From JBFISM01 sp041608535 (GTDB lineage Bacteria; Actinomycetota; Acidimicrobiia; Spongiisociales; UBA5794): 43,445 bases of DNA. Each line of letters opens with the position of its first letter. Within the stretch, counting starts at the first letter, position 1. Under the pieces are notes generated by a model that ran no database searches, was not told where the DNA came from, and saw only the letters and a program-made list of their open reading frames with translations. This document shows positions 17,342 through 26,496 of the stretch, piece by piece. A program made the translations under genes and the position numbers. The DNA lies in contig JBFISM010000013.1 in the NCBI GenBank assembly GCA_041608535.1, positions 1 through 43,445 of the forward strand, read 5' to 3'.

Positions 17342-18714
17342 CGCTGAGCTCCGATCCGCTCGCCAAACCGCAGCAATGTGAGGTCGAGCGTCGCTGCGGT
17401 CAGCTCCACGGACCCGATGCTCACCCGCTCATCGTGACCGTGGAACAACTGCAGCATGTCGCCAAAGCTCATCCTGTCGTCGAAGAGCCCGACACCGTAG
17501 GCAACGGCCCCTCTGTCCCGGAAGAATCGCGCATCGGTGGCAACGGGGATCAGCATCGGCAGCAGGCGGCGGGATCCGGTGAGTTCGTGCGCGGCATCGC
17601 CGATCGCGTCCCACAGCGGCCCTTCCGGTGGAGACGCGGTTGGGCGGAACACCGTCTGTGGCGTCACCTCCACCTCGTCGGCGAGGTCGGGACCGAGCAC
17701 CTTGCGGAAATGGTCGGCAACGGTGGTCTCGTCCTGACCGGGCACGATGCGGACATCCACCTGCGCAGTGGCGAGCTCGGCGATCACATTCGATTTGACC
17801 CCGGCGTCGAGGACAGTCGGAGCAAGCGTGAGATGGGTGCAGGCGTGCGCCCACCGCGCCAGCCCGGCGTCGATCTCGAGCAACGTCTCCAGGGCAGCAT
17901 CGACCCGGTCCGGATCGGTGAGGTCGGCCACCATATCGGCGGGGAGCCCGCTGCCGTGGATGAACCGCACCCAGTCGGAGCTGATCTCGACCGGGGTCGG
18001 CACGGCCGCCAACCGGGTGATGGCCTCGGCCAGCGGAACGATCGCGTTGGAGGTTCCGTATGGCTGGCTGCCGTGACCCGGAACGCCGCTCGTCGAGAGC
18101 TGCTGCCATTGCGGGCCCTTCTCCGCCACGGTGACCGGAAGACCGCCGCCTTCGCCCCGATGCAGGTGCGGTGTCGCGATCTCGGTGAGGACATAGTCAC
18201 ACGCCACCAGCTCCGGCTCGTTCTCGGCCAGCCAACCGGCCCCCAAGACACCTCCAGCCTCTTCGTCGGCGACGGCGGCGAAAACCAGATCACCCGGGAG
18301 CAGCGGACGCTCGCCGTGCAGATAGCGGCGGAACAGCGCAGCCATTGCGGCCGTGACATTGAGCATGTCGATGGCGCCCCGTCCCCACACGAATCCGTCG
18401 ACGATCTCAGCTCCGAACGGATCGTGGGTCCAGCCACGAGGCCCTGCCGGCACCACGTCGAGGTGCGGCAGCAGCATCAGGGTGGGCGCCTCCGGATCCC
18501 GTCCGGGTATCCGATACACGACGCTCTGACGACCGGGCGCCGGTTCCACGATCTCACCCGTCATTCCGAGATAATCGGCGAGGGTCGCCACCGAACGATG
18601 CTCATGGCCCGACTCCGGTGTGCCGTCGTTCACGCAACCGTTGCGGATGAGGGATTGGAGAAGCTCGACCACCTCACCGGTCGGAATCGAGCCGAGACCG
18701 ACGTCGTCAGTCAT
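17338..18714 (-). CDS. M20 family metallopeptidase
   Basis: The 458-residue zinc-dependent exopeptidase or amidohydrolase has the M20 metal ligands: H84 and D86 in LLPHLDVVPAGPRGW, D116 in VWGRGAIDMLN, the catalytic and metal glutamates E151-E152 in AVADEEAGG, and a late His. A dimerisation domain (about 190-310) carries the GHGSQP segment. The M20 family includes dipeptidases, acylases and carboxypeptidases; which one applies cannot be told. ATG at 18714; the start lies 8 bases inside the acetyltransferase gene and the end overlaps the HAD gene, so the three form one unit. Confidence 0.92.
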   Translation of the reverse strand: MTDDVGLGSIPTGEVVELLQSLIRNGCVNDGTPESGHEHRSVATLADYLGMTGEIVEPAPGRQSVVYRIPGRDPEAPTLMLLPHLDVVPAGPRGWTHDPFGAEIVDGFVWGRGAIDMLNVTAAMAALFRRYLHGERPLLPGDLVFAAVADEEAGGVLGAGWLAENEPELVACDYVLTEIATPHLHRGEGGGLPVTVAEKGPQWQQLSTSGVPGHGSQPYGTSNAIVPLAEAITRLAAVPTPVEISSDWVRFIHGSGLPADMVADLTDPDRVDAALETLLEIDAGLARWAHACTHLTLAPTVLDAGVKSNVIAELATAQVDVRIVPGQDETTVADHFRKVLGPDLADEVEVTPQTVFRPTASPPEGPLWDAIGDAAHELTGSRRLLPMLIPVATDARFFRDRGAVAYGVGLFDDRMSFGDMLQLFHGHDERVSIGSVELTAATLDLTLLRFGERIGAQR

Positions 18715-19186
18715 CGCTGTCGTCGTGATGCATGACGATCAGCCTGGCGGAGAAACCGTGTGCCTCGAAGAAGTTCTTGGCGAGGCGATGCCCCGGGCTC
18801 ACGTACGCATCGAACAGGCGCACGCCCTGGTTGCGCAGCCAATCCATCGCGAGCGTGACCATCTCGTGCCCGACCCCGACACCCCGAGCATCGTCCTCGG
18901 TGTAGATGAGCCGGATCGAGCCCACCGTTGAGCCTTCGGCTTGTGGGAGCAGATCTTCGTGGCGTGCCCAGCTGAAGCCGAGCGGCACCGAATCGATCTC
19001 ACCAACGACCACGATGGAGTCTGCGGCCGTGGTGAGCCGGGCCAGCGACTCCTCGACCGGCTCAGGGAGACCGTCGGCGAGAGACCACATCGGCTTGATC
19101 GCAGTCTGCTCCTTCTCGAGCAGTCGATACAGCCTGACCAGCTCGGATACATCCTCGGGCCCGGCACGACGGGCGGTGGGCGTCAT
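18707..19186 (-). CDS. GNAT family N-acetyltransferase
   Basis: The 159-residue protein has the GNAT fold outline: an N-terminal ARRAGPEDVSELVRLYRLL strand-helix, a central SVPLGFSWARHEDLL strand, the acetyl-CoA pyrophosphate loop DARGVGVGHEMVTLAMDWLRNQG, and the closing FYV-like segment FDAYVSPGHRLAKNFFEAHGF. The usual loop is Q/RxxGxG/A; here ARGVGVG fits. The substrate is unknown. It is transcribed ahead of the M20 peptidase and HAD genes, with an 8-base overlap at its 3' end. Confidence 0.85.
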   Translation of the reverse strand: MTPTARRAGPEDVSELVRLYRLLEKEQTAIKPMWSLADGLPEPVEESLARLTTAADSIVVVGEIDSVPLGFSWARHEDLLPQAEGSTVGSIRLIYTEDDARGVGVGHEMVTLAMDWLRNQGVRLFDAYVSPGHRLAKNFFEAHGFSARLIVMHHDDSDD

Positions 19187-19250
19187 GGTGCGGCGAGGCT
19201 AACCGCAGGCGGTCCCGAGAAGCTGCGGGCGGAGGGCGGTGACGCTGGGA

Positions 19251-19724
19251 TCACGAGGCGCAGTCACGACACAACATGTTGCGCCGATCTGCGAGCTGGC
19301 TGTGCTTGAGCACCAAGAAGCAGCTCGTGCACAAGAACTCGTCTTCACCTTTGGCACCGACGTCGTCGCCGGCCATGGACAGCTCGGCACGCCTGATCGC
19401 ACGCATCTCCGCTGCTTCGTCGACAACGAGGGTCTCCGACTCCTCGTCGTCGGTGAGCATGTCGAGCTCCTCGGCTTCGAGGTCGTCGAGCGCCTCGTCG
19501 TCCGAGCCCTCTTCGGCGTCATCGTCGTCATCGTCGTCGTCGTCGTCGGTCCCGCCGTCCCCGTCGTCCTCGTCGTCCTCGTCGCCGTCGAGTATCTCGT
19601 CGTCGAGATCGAGGTCGTCATCGAGATCGAACTCGTCGAGATCTTCGTCGTCGTCGATGTCGAGTTCGTCCGGATCCTCCGGCGCGTCGTCGATGTCGAG
19701 TTCCTCGAGATCTGAATCGGTCAT
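19251..19724 (-). CDS. Very acidic DUF4193-like zinc-ribbon protein
   Basis: A 157-residue protein whose first 110 residues are dominated by Asp and Glu, including an uninterrupted run of about ten Asp. The C-terminus holds CTSCFLVLKHSQLADRR and CRDCAS, a CxxC...CxxC zinc-ribbon pair. This ending closely resembles the actinobacterial DUF4193 family, whose members are shorter and have a less extreme acidic part. The ATG at 19724 has AGGGG five bases upstream; an in-frame GTG two codons earlier would overlap that site. The GAC/GAT codon repeats make this a simple-sequence tract. Function is unknown; a nucleic-acid or polymerase partner is only a guess. Confidence 0.8.
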   Translation of the reverse strand: MTDSDLEELDIDDAPEDPDELDIDDDEDLDEFDLDDDLDLDDEILDGDEDDEDDGDGGTDDDDDDDDDDAEEGSDDEALDDLEAEELDMLTDDEESETLVVDEAAEMRAIRRAELSMAGDDVGAKGEDEFLCTSCFLVLKHSQLADRRNMLCRDCAS

Positions 19725-19832
19725 CGTCACCCCTAGTGCGGCCGGGAGTATATATCCTGCGGGTCGGAGGGAACGATCCGGACTCCCCGATTATTCCCGC
19801 GGTCCCCGGTCGTATCAGTGGCTGCTGAGTGG

Positions 19833-20717
19833 CTAGATGGCGAGATCGACGGCACCCGGGACCACCGAGACCGTCGCCGGGCCGTGGCCGACGAGGTCGC
19901 CGTCGGCTTCGATCGGCCAGGACGGAGGAACATCGATCTCGAAGCGCGCCGCACGCAGCGTCGTGACGGACGGCAAACGCAGGTGGAGACCGCGGATCAC
20001 CCGGGGCATCACGGAGAACGCATTCCGGCGGGGTGCGGCGAACACTTCGGCATCGAGCAACCCATCGGAGATCGCAGCCTGCGGAGCGATGTGCATGCCG
20101 CCGCCGAAGAACTGACCGTTGGCGACCACGACGTTCAACGCCTCGACACGCACGGTTCGCCTCTCGGCAGCTACCTGCACCGCGGCGGGGTGGAATCGGG
20201 GCAGCGTCAACCAGAACGACGCCGCATATCGCACGGGGCCGACCCACCGTGGCACTCGGGTCGCCGTCACTGCGGCCGCCGCGGCAACACCGAAATCGGC
20301 GACGTTGAGAAACCAGCGCCGTTCACCGATGTCCGGCTCGATGAGACCGACGTCCATGGTGTAGCGATCGCAGGCGGCGAGTCTGGCGATACCCTCCTCG
20401 AGCGAGCGGGACAGCGCAAAGGTGCGGATGAGATCCGTACCGGAGCCCGCCGGCAGCATGGCCAGCAACGGACGGCGGTCGATGCCGGCGGCCATCAGGG
20501 CGTTGAGCATCGCGCTGAGGGTGCCGTCGCCGCCCACGGCGGCGAACCGATCGAAGCCACGCACCACGGCCTCGGCCACGATCGAGTCGGCCTCGGCGGG
20601 GGACATGGTGACTGCCAGCTCGTGATCGATGTTGCCCGCGCGCAGCCCGTCGGCGATCTCGGCAACCGATGGCGTGCGGCGTCCCGCAGCCGGATTGGCC
20701 AGCACGAGCCAGGTCAC
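19833..20717 (-). CDS. Diacylglycerol/lipid kinase family protein
   Basis: The 294-residue protein belongs to the DagK/YegS lipid kinase family that phosphorylates diacylglycerol or related lipids. Motifs are LVLANPAAGR at 4-13, AVGGDGTLSAMLNAL (nucleotide-binding GGDGT), and LPAGSGTDLIRTFAL. The C-terminal beta-sandwich domain with GGGMHIAPQAAISDGLLDAEVF is complete. Start is a GTG at 20717 overlapping the helicase stop (GTGA). About 100 bases separate its end from the start of the DUF4193-like gene. Confidence 0.92.
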   Translation of the reverse strand: MTWLVLANPAAGRRTPSVAEIADGLRAGNIDHELAVTMSPAEADSIVAEAVVRGFDRFAAVGGDGTLSAMLNALMAAGIDRRPLLAMLPAGSGTDLIRTFALSRSLEEGIARLAACDRYTMDVGLIEPDIGERRWFLNVADFGVAAAAAVTATRVPRWVGPVRYAASFWLTLPRFHPAAVQVAAERRTVRVEALNVVVANGQFFGGGMHIAPQAAISDGLLDAEVFAAPRRNAFSVMPRVIRGLHLRLPSVTTLRAARFEIDVPPSWPIEADGDLVGHGPATVSVVPGAVDLAI

Positions 20718-23245
20718 GACCCGCCGCCCGCGGCCACCACACCCCGATCGACGAGACCGATCGCGTCACCGGCGCTGGTGCGCAGGCTGGGAAAGGCATC
20801 GCGCAGCTGCCGCAGAACGTCGAGGGTTTGGCGCGCCACCCGCACGAAATCCCCCGCAGCGGCGTCGTCCTCGTCGAACAGATCGTCGAGGTGGGCGCCC
20901 GCAGCCCAATCGTGCAGCCGTTCGAGGTACCCATCGTCCGGGGGGCGGCTCGGCTCGATCTTGTGACGTTCCTCGGCTGCGGCGAGCTCGTCGGCGAGGT
21001 CGTGGATCGCATCTGCAGTGTCGAGCAAGGAGCCACTCGGGAACCCTCCGGGAACGTCACTGCGGCGCGGCTCGTAGACGAACATCGTCACGATGCCTGC
21101 CAGCTCCGCCGGTTGGAGCTCGTCGAGCAGCCCCCGAGCTGCGCACTCTGTCAGCAGCAGGTCGAGCTCGTTGTAGACATAGCGGAGCCGATCGCCTCGA
21201 TCGGTCACCTCCCATCCGTCGACGTAGCCGTAGTCGCCGAGGAGGGCGAGGATGCGATGAAAACGGGTGACCAGATCACTGGCGGGCCTGGCGATTCTGC
21301 GCTCCAACCGGGCGATCTCCTTGGCGACGCGAGCGGCCCGATCAAGCCAGTGGAGGTGTTCGTCGAGCTTGGGGCAGCCGGCGACGGCGCTCCCTTCGCC
21401 GCCCCAGTCGAGGCCACGCCGCTCCCGAGCAGCGACCTCGCCGAGCCGTCGCGCCACCTGCTTGCGGAACGACCGATCCCCGGGGCGGAACGGCTCCGGC
21501 ATCTCGACCGATCCCACGACAGCAACGTCCGGTGACAGCTCATCGGCGCTGTGGGTACTCCTCTCGCCTCGGTCGTCGACGAGCGAGAGCTTGGGGTTGG
21601 GTCCATACCCCCTCGCCACCAGCGCATAGCGGCGCATCTCACCATCACCCATCTCGAGCACGTCGCCCTCGAGCAGACCTTGGGCGAAGTCGCGCAGCCG
21701 ATGTCGCAGATCGGTGGTGCCGCCCCACTGCCGAGACAGCTCGGTGACGTCGCCACGTTCACAGCGAGCTGCGGCCAGGAACTCTGCATGCTCGAGCCGT
21801 CGCTGCTCCAATCGCTCGTCCAGCAGGCGCAGCCTGGCTTCGACCCGGTGCTGACCAAACGAGGCAGTGAGCAACTCCTCGGCAACGGCTCTGTCGTAGC
21901 TCGCCACCAGGTTCACCGCCATGTTGTACGAGGGGGCGAAGCTCGACTCCAACGGGTGGCTGCCCAACCCGGCGATCGCTGCCACCCGATCGAAAGGGAG
22001 GTCACGCTGGTGCAGCACGACCGCAGTCCCGAGTCGGTCGATTCCCCGCCTCCCCGCACGCCCGGCGAGTTGGGTGTAGTCCCCCGGCTGCATCAGCTCG
22101 TGGCTCTCGCCGGTGAACTTCGTGAGACGCTCCAGGACGACCGTCTTGGCCGGCATGTTGATCCCCAGCGCCAGCGTCTCCGTCGCAAACACGACCTTGA
22201 TGACCCCAGCGGCGAACAGCTCCTCGATTGTCTCCTTGAACGCAGGCACCAGTCCCGCATGGTGAGCGGCGACGCCCTCGTTCAGGGTCGCCAGCCAGCG
22301 ATCGAAGCCGAGCGCGGCGAGATCGGTGTCACTGAGATGGGCGGTGCGCTGGGCGACCACCTCAGCGATGACCTCGGCTTCGTCGCCGGTCACCAGACCG
22401 AGCTGCAGAGTCGCCACCCGCTGTGCCGCTTGATCGCAACCCGCCCTGGAGAATATGAAGTAGATGGCGGGCAGCATGCCGAGTCGCTGCAGCTCCTCGA
22501 CCACCTCGCCCCGCCGCGGCTGGCCGAAGCGGGGGCGCCGGCCCCGCCCCTTCTTGAGCTGGCGTACCACAGCAGGATTGGGGCGCCTCCCCTTCTCGTC
22601 GAAGACCGGCCACATGTCGATCCGGTGCTCGTGATGGCGGTCGGTCACCATGTAGACGCTCTCCAGCGGAACCGGTCGGTGGGTCTCCTCGACGAGCACA
22701 GCGCCGCCACGCCGCTCCGCCACCCAGTCGGTGAACTCTTGCGCATTGGCGATGGTTGCGGAGAGGTTGACGAGCTGGATTCTCCGGGGAAGATGGATGA
22801 TCACCTCCTCCCACACCGAGCCGCGGTAGCGGTCCTGCAGGTAATGCACCTCGTCGAGGATCACCACCCCGAGATCATCGAGAGCGGGCGAGTCTGCGTA
22901 GATCATGTTGCGCAGCACTTCGGTGGTCATGACCACCAGTGGTGCGTCGCCCCGGATCACGTTGTCGCCGGTGAGTAGCCCGACGTCATCACCGTAGACC
23001 TCACGAAAGTCGGCCAGCTTCTGGTTCGACAGCGCCTTGATCGGGGTGGTGTAGAACGCCCGCTCCCCACGACCCAGCGCCAGGGCCACCGCCGCCTCTG
23101 CAACGAGCGTCTTTCCCGCTCCCGTCGGCGCCGTGACGACGACCGTGCGGCCCGCTTCGAGATGGGCCATCGCCTCGAGCTGATAGGCATCGGGCTCGAA
23201 AGGCAGTCCGGCGACGAAGCCGCGCAGGGCGGTCAGGGTGGCCAT
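20714..23245 (-). CDS. helY: Ski2/Mtr4-type DEAD/DEAH-box helicase (HelY)
   Basis: An 843-residue superfamily-2 helicase. Motif I TAPTGAGKT is at 38-46, motif II DEVH at 131-134, then the SAT motif (LSATIANA) and the C-terminal helicase core ending in the QLAGRAGRRGID motif VI. A Ski2-like extension follows, with a long C-terminal helical domain containing LTECAARGLLDELQPAELAGIV. RNA unwinding linked to degradation is the likely role, by analogy with eukaryotic Mtr4. ATG at 23245, two bases after the tatC stop. In M. tuberculosis helY also follows tatA-tatC, so the gene symbol is well supported by context. Confidence 0.93.
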   Translation of the reverse strand: MATLTALRGFVAGLPFEPDAYQLEAMAHLEAGRTVVVTAPTGAGKTLVAEAAVALALGRGERAFYTTPIKALSNQKLADFREVYGDDVGLLTGDNVIRGDAPLVVMTTEVLRNMIYADSPALDDLGVVILDEVHYLQDRYRGSVWEEVIIHLPRRIQLVNLSATIANAQEFTDWVAERRGGAVLVEETHRPVPLESVYMVTDRHHEHRIDMWPVFDEKGRRPNPAVVRQLKKGRGRRPRFGQPRRGEVVEELQRLGMLPAIYFIFSRAGCDQAAQRVATLQLGLVTGDEAEVIAEVVAQRTAHLSDTDLAALGFDRWLATLNEGVAAHHAGLVPAFKETIEELFAAGVIKVVFATETLALGINMPAKTVVLERLTKFTGESHELMQPGDYTQLAGRAGRRGIDRLGTAVVLHQRDLPFDRVAAIAGLGSHPLESSFAPSYNMAVNLVASYDRAVAEELLTASFGQHRVEARLRLLDERLEQRRLEHAEFLAAARCERGDVTELSRQWGGTTDLRHRLRDFAQGLLEGDVLEMGDGEMRRYALVARGYGPNPKLSLVDDRGERSTHSADELSPDVAVVGSVEMPEPFRPGDRSFRKQVARRLGEVAARERRGLDWGGEGSAVAGCPKLDEHLHWLDRAARVAKEIARLERRIARPASDLVTRFHRILALLGDYGYVDGWEVTDRGDRLRYVYNELDLLLTECAARGLLDELQPAELAGIVTMFVYEPRRSDVPGGFPSGSLLDTADAIHDLADELAAAEERHKIEPSRPPDDGYLERLHDWAAGAHLDDLFDEDDAAAGDFVRVARQTLDVLRQLRDAFPSLRTSAGDAIGLVDRGVVAAGGGS

Positions 23246-23247
23246 GG

Positions 23248-23964
23248 TCACTTCCGTAATATGAAGCGGATGGCGAGAATGGTCAGCTCGTAGAGCAGAT
23301 AGAGGGGAGTGGCCAGCAGCGCCAACGTGAGCGGGTCTCCCCCGGGGGTCAGCAGCGCCGCCCCGATCAAGATGATGGTCACCGCCCAACGCCGAAACTC
23401 ACGCAGCTTCTGGCTCGTGACCAGTCCGAAGAGCGCCGCAGCGAACAGGAATACCGGGAACTCGAAGGCCAGCCCGAACGCCAGCAAGAAGCGCATCGCA
23501 AAGCGCAGGTAGAAATCCGCACCGATGGTCGGTTCGAGCAAGCGCTCTCCGAATCCGACGAGCAGCTCGAGCGAGAAGGGAAGAGCCAGGTAACCGGCCA
23601 CGACCCCACCGATGAAGAGGATGCCGAGCACCCCTGAAAGAGGAATGACAAATCGCTTCTCGCGCGGTGTCAGCGCCGGACTGACGAAACGCCACAGCTG
23701 ATAGATGAGCACCGGACTGGCCACGATGAGTCCGGTGAACAACGACATCCGCAGGGCCAGCGAGAACGCTTCGGTCACTTGGAAAAAGCGCAGCCGGTCG
23801 CCGCCGGTGGCTTCGAGATACGGCTGCGACAGCAGCTCCAACACGTCCTGCCAGAAGAAGAACGCAACGACGGTGGTCACCAGCACGGCGGCGACGCTCT
23901 TGATGAGCCGGCTGCGCAGCTCCACGAGATGTTGCATGAAGCCCATCCGGACATCGCTGGTCAT
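23248..23964 (-). CDS. tatC: Sec-independent translocase TatC
   Basis: TatC is the multi-spanning receptor for twin-arginine signal peptides. The 238-residue protein opens MTSDVRMGFMQHLVELRSRL; the HLVELRSRL motif is diagnostic and contains the glutamate that contacts the signal peptide. Six hydrophobic segments are visible (about 20-40, 72-95, 108-130, 155-178, 190-206 and 210-230). The FVSPALTPREKRF loop is typical. It overlaps the tatA gene by 4 bases (ATGA) and is followed closely by helY. Confidence 0.97.
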   Translation of the reverse strand: MTSDVRMGFMQHLVELRSRLIKSVAAVLVTTVVAFFFWQDVLELLSQPYLEATGGDRLRFFQVTEAFSLALRMSLFTGLIVASPVLIYQLWRFVSPALTPREKRFVIPLSGVLGILFIGGVVAGYLALPFSLELLVGFGERLLEPTIGADFYLRFAMRFLLAFGLAFEFPVFLFAAALFGLVTSQKLREFRRWAVTIILIGAALLTPGGDPLTLALLATPLYLLYELTILAIRFILRK

Positions 23965-24470
23965 GCGCGGTCCTCGTCGGGCTCCAGCTCGCGTACCTCA
24001 CCCGAACCGGGTGCGTCCGGAGCATCGTCATCATCTGGCATGATCTCGGCACGGACATCCTCTTTGGCTGCGGCCAGCTCGGCCTCGAACGGATCCACCC
24101 CATCCAGCTCGGCCCTCACGTCCTCTTTCGCCGCAGCGAGCTCGGCCTCGAATGGATCCGTCGCACCGTTGCCGCTCACCGCCGACGGCTTGGCCTCGTC
24201 GGGATCGAGGCTGATCGGCTGGACGTCCGGCACGGCTCTTTCCAGATCTGCTTTGACCGCTTTCAACTCGGCGTCGAGATCGGTGATCGGCTTCGCCAGC
24301 TCCTCGTACTCCGCCGTGAACTCGTCGCGGACCGAGGCTGCAGCCTGCCGCAGCTTGCCGATGATCTCCCCGGCCTTTCTCGCCATCTCCGGGAGTCGCT
24401 GCGGTCCAAACACGATCAAGACGACGAGTGCGATCGTGATGATCTCAGACAGCGTGAGATTTGCGTTCAC
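23961..24470 (-). CDS. tatA: TatA/TatB-family translocase subunit with repeated C-terminal tail
   Basis: A 169-residue single-span protein. The N-terminal membrane helix covers about residues 7-21, followed by FGPQRLPEMARKAGEIIGKLR, the hinge and amphipathic helix of TatA/TatB. FGP suits either subunit; the long acidic tail is more TatB-like. Residues 105-122 and 126-143 are near-identical copies of DPFEAELAAAKEDVRAEL, a 21-residue period. Only one Tat subunit besides TatC is present here. It starts at a GTG (24470) with only a weak ribosome site (CCAGGT), 64 bases after pafC. The family call is secure; A versus B is not. Confidence 0.88.
   Translation of the reverse strand: MNANLTLSEIITIALVVLIVFGPQRLPEMARKAGEIIGKLRQAAASVRDEFTAEYEELAKPITDLDAELKAVKADLERAVPDVQPISLDPDEAKPSAVSGNGATDPFEAELAAAKEDVRAELDGVDPFEAELAAAKEDVRAEIMPDDDDAPDAPGSGEVRELEPDEDRA
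24042..24158 (-). repeat. 63-base tandem duplication inside tatA
   Basis: Two in-frame copies encode DPFEAELAAAKEDVRAE with a four-residue linker. The DNA copies differ at several third codon positions, so the duplication is not very recent, and the protein sequence has been kept. Confidence 0.9.
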
Positions 24471-24534
24471 ACCTGGATGCTAGAGGCGAACCGGTCCCGT
24501 GCCCGCCCGGTGACCGGTCAGGGTCACTCGAGCG

Positions 24535-25470
24535 TCACTCGACCGCATACCGGGCCGCAATGCGGCGGCGGAGGGCGCCGAGCGTCGCCGCCACCTCGTC
24601 CCCCGCAAGCAGCTCCGCTGCTTCGCCGAGGCGCAGCAGCAGGCGTGCGGCCACCGTCGGCTCCGAAGCCGCAAAGCGCACGGTGAGCGAACCATCGTCC
24701 GCATCCTTCTCCACGTCGACCGGGTAGTACTCGGCAACCCAGCGGGCTTGTGGCGCCAGACGGATCACTGCAGTGACGTCATCTGGTCCCGGGGTGTAGG
24801 AAACGAGCGGATCGGGCGGCTCGTCGGGGGGCGCAAAGCTCTCCCCGGTTGCCTGCAGCGATCGGATGCGATCGATACGGAAGACTCGCTCACCGGCGGC
24901 GAGCCGGCAGTGGGCACGCACATACCAGTTCCCCAAGGTGGTGAAGACCGCCCAAGGCTCGATGACCCGACTGGTGGTCTCCCCTTTGGCCAGACCCGTG
25001 TACGTGATCTCGACAACCGATCCGGTGGCAGCTGCGGTGCGGAGGTCGCCGACGAGCTCCGGCTCGGCGAGATCGACGGCCATCGCCGCGGCGGCATCAG
25101 GCAAGATCGCCGCCGTCAGCTTGTCCACGCCTCGCTCCAATGCCGGCGGAGCCTGCCCGGAGGACACGAGCGCCATGCCCGCAGCCAGCAACCCGAGCGC
25201 CTCGGGCGGCGTCAACCGCACCGGCGCCGAGAAGTAGTCGGCCATCTCGACGACGACTTCGTCCTCGTCGATGTAGGCGACCATGAGATCGCCGGGTCCA
25301 TACCCGGGAAGCCCGCAGACGAAGATCAGATCGAGATCGGCTACCAGCTGCGCCTTGGTGTAGCCGAACCGCTCGCACACCTCGGCGACCGTCGCACCCG
25401 GGTTGGCGATCACCCACGGCAGCATCGAGAGGATCCTGCTGAGCCGGCGGGCGGTACGGGGACTGGTCAC
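24535..25470 (-). CDS. pafC: WYL-domain regulator PafC
   Basis: The 311-residue protein pairs with PafB to form the PafBC transcription activator of the LexA-independent DNA-damage response in Actinobacteria. It has an N-terminal winged helix (RRLSRILSMLPWVIANPGATVAEVCERFGYTKAQL) and a WYL domain with VEITYTGLAKGET...VIEPWAVFTTLGNWYVRAHC and FRIDRI. The WYL domain is thought to sense a nucleic-acid ligand produced by damage. Start is a GTG at 25470 overlapping the pafB stop by four bases. Confidence 0.93.
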   Translation of the reverse strand: MTSPRTARRLSRILSMLPWVIANPGATVAEVCERFGYTKAQLVADLDLIFVCGLPGYGPGDLMVAYIDEDEVVVEMADYFSAPVRLTPPEALGLLAAGMALVSSGQAPPALERGVDKLTAAILPDAAAAMAVDLAEPELVGDLRTAAATGSVVEITYTGLAKGETTSRVIEPWAVFTTLGNWYVRAHCRLAAGERVFRIDRIRSLQATGESFAPPDEPPDPLVSYTPGPDDVTAVIRLAPQARWVAEYYPVDVEKDADDGSLTVRFAASEPTVAARLLLRLGEAAELLAGDEVAATLGALRRRIAARYAVE

Positions 25471-26396
25471 GAGGCACCACGGACCCGTGCCAGCAACCGA
25501 TCCCGCAGCTCTTGCGGTTCCAAGATCACGGCATGATCATCGAACGCAAGGATCCATCCGATGAAGGCGTCTATGTTGGCGACAGGGATCGTGGCCTCGA
25601 TCGCACCATCATCGAGCGTGCGCACCGTCTCCCGGCCGGTGAGCTGTCGCTGTGCCCACCACGCCATGTCTGCGTCGATCCGGATCGTCGCCTTGAGATC
25701 TTCCCCACCGGCCTCCCACGGCGCTTCGGGGATCTGCTCAGTGGCGCGAAACCCCGATGGTCGCACGAACCTCTCCGGCTCCTTCCCTGCCTCCATGGCG
25801 CCGGCACGATCGACCCGGAAGGCCTTGATGGTGCCGTCACCCCGCACCTCCGGGCCCACCACGTACCAATGGCCTCGCCGGTGCACCAGACCATATGGAT
25901 GAATGCGCCGCACGGTTCCTCGGTAGTCGAAACGAAGCTCACGCCGCTCCGACACTGCAGCGAAGGCTGCGGTCAGCGCGGCCCCGGGTGTGCCGAGATC
26001 TGCAGCGAGCGGCTCACCGGAGGCCGTCACCGGGGCTCCACCCAGCTTGAAGAGCGCATCGGGTCCGGCTGCGCTGCCGCCGATTCGCACCACTTGCGCC
26101 GCCAGCCACAACGCCGCTCTCTCCTCGTCGGTCAGGCCCGGATCCGGCAGCGAATAATCACCCCGAGGGACGACGTATCCGTGCTCGACCTCCCACGCAT
26201 CGGTGGGCTGCAACTCCAGCGGGATGCCGAGCTGGCGCAGCAGCTCCTTGTCCCGCTCGAACATCCGCCGCCACGCCTCGTCACTCGACTGGTCGTAGCC
26301 GGCAACCGTCATGCGGATCTCCTCCGCAGGCACCGGGCGGTCGGCGGTGAGCAGGAACGCCAGCAGATTGAGCATACGTTCGATCACGTTGTGCAT
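25467..26396 (-). CDS. pafB: WYL-domain regulator PafB
   Basis: A 309-residue partner of PafC with the same layout: N-terminal winged helix (MHNVIERMLNLLAFLLTADRPVPAEEIRMTV) and a WYL domain (ELRFDYRGTVRRIHPYGLVHRRGHWYVVGPE, FRVDRAG). ATG at 26396; the frame stays open for another 86 codons upstream, but that part covers the hairpin-rich intergenic region and is not protein-like. The gap of 517 bases to pafA is the longest non-coding stretch in the window, so pafBC may have its own promoter and leader. Confidence 0.93.
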   Translation of the reverse strand: MHNVIERMLNLLAFLLTADRPVPAEEIRMTVAGYDQSSDEAWRRMFERDKELLRQLGIPLELQPTDAWEVEHGYVVPRGDYSLPDPGLTDEERAALWLAAQVVRIGGSAAGPDALFKLGGAPVTASGEPLAADLGTPGAALTAAFAAVSERRELRFDYRGTVRRIHPYGLVHRRGHWYVVGPEVRGDGTIKAFRVDRAGAMEAGKEPERFVRPSGFRATEQIPEAPWEAGGEDLKATIRIDADMAWWAQRQLTGRETVRTLDDGAIEATIPVANIDAFIGWILAFDDHAVILEPQELRDRLLARVRGAS

Positions 26397-26496
26397 CCCA
26401 CCGAGCGTATCCACCCCAACCCACCCACGGAAGCACCCCGACCCACCCCCGGTACCTGCAGCGGCGATCTGGTCTTCACCGCAACCGAACTTCACG

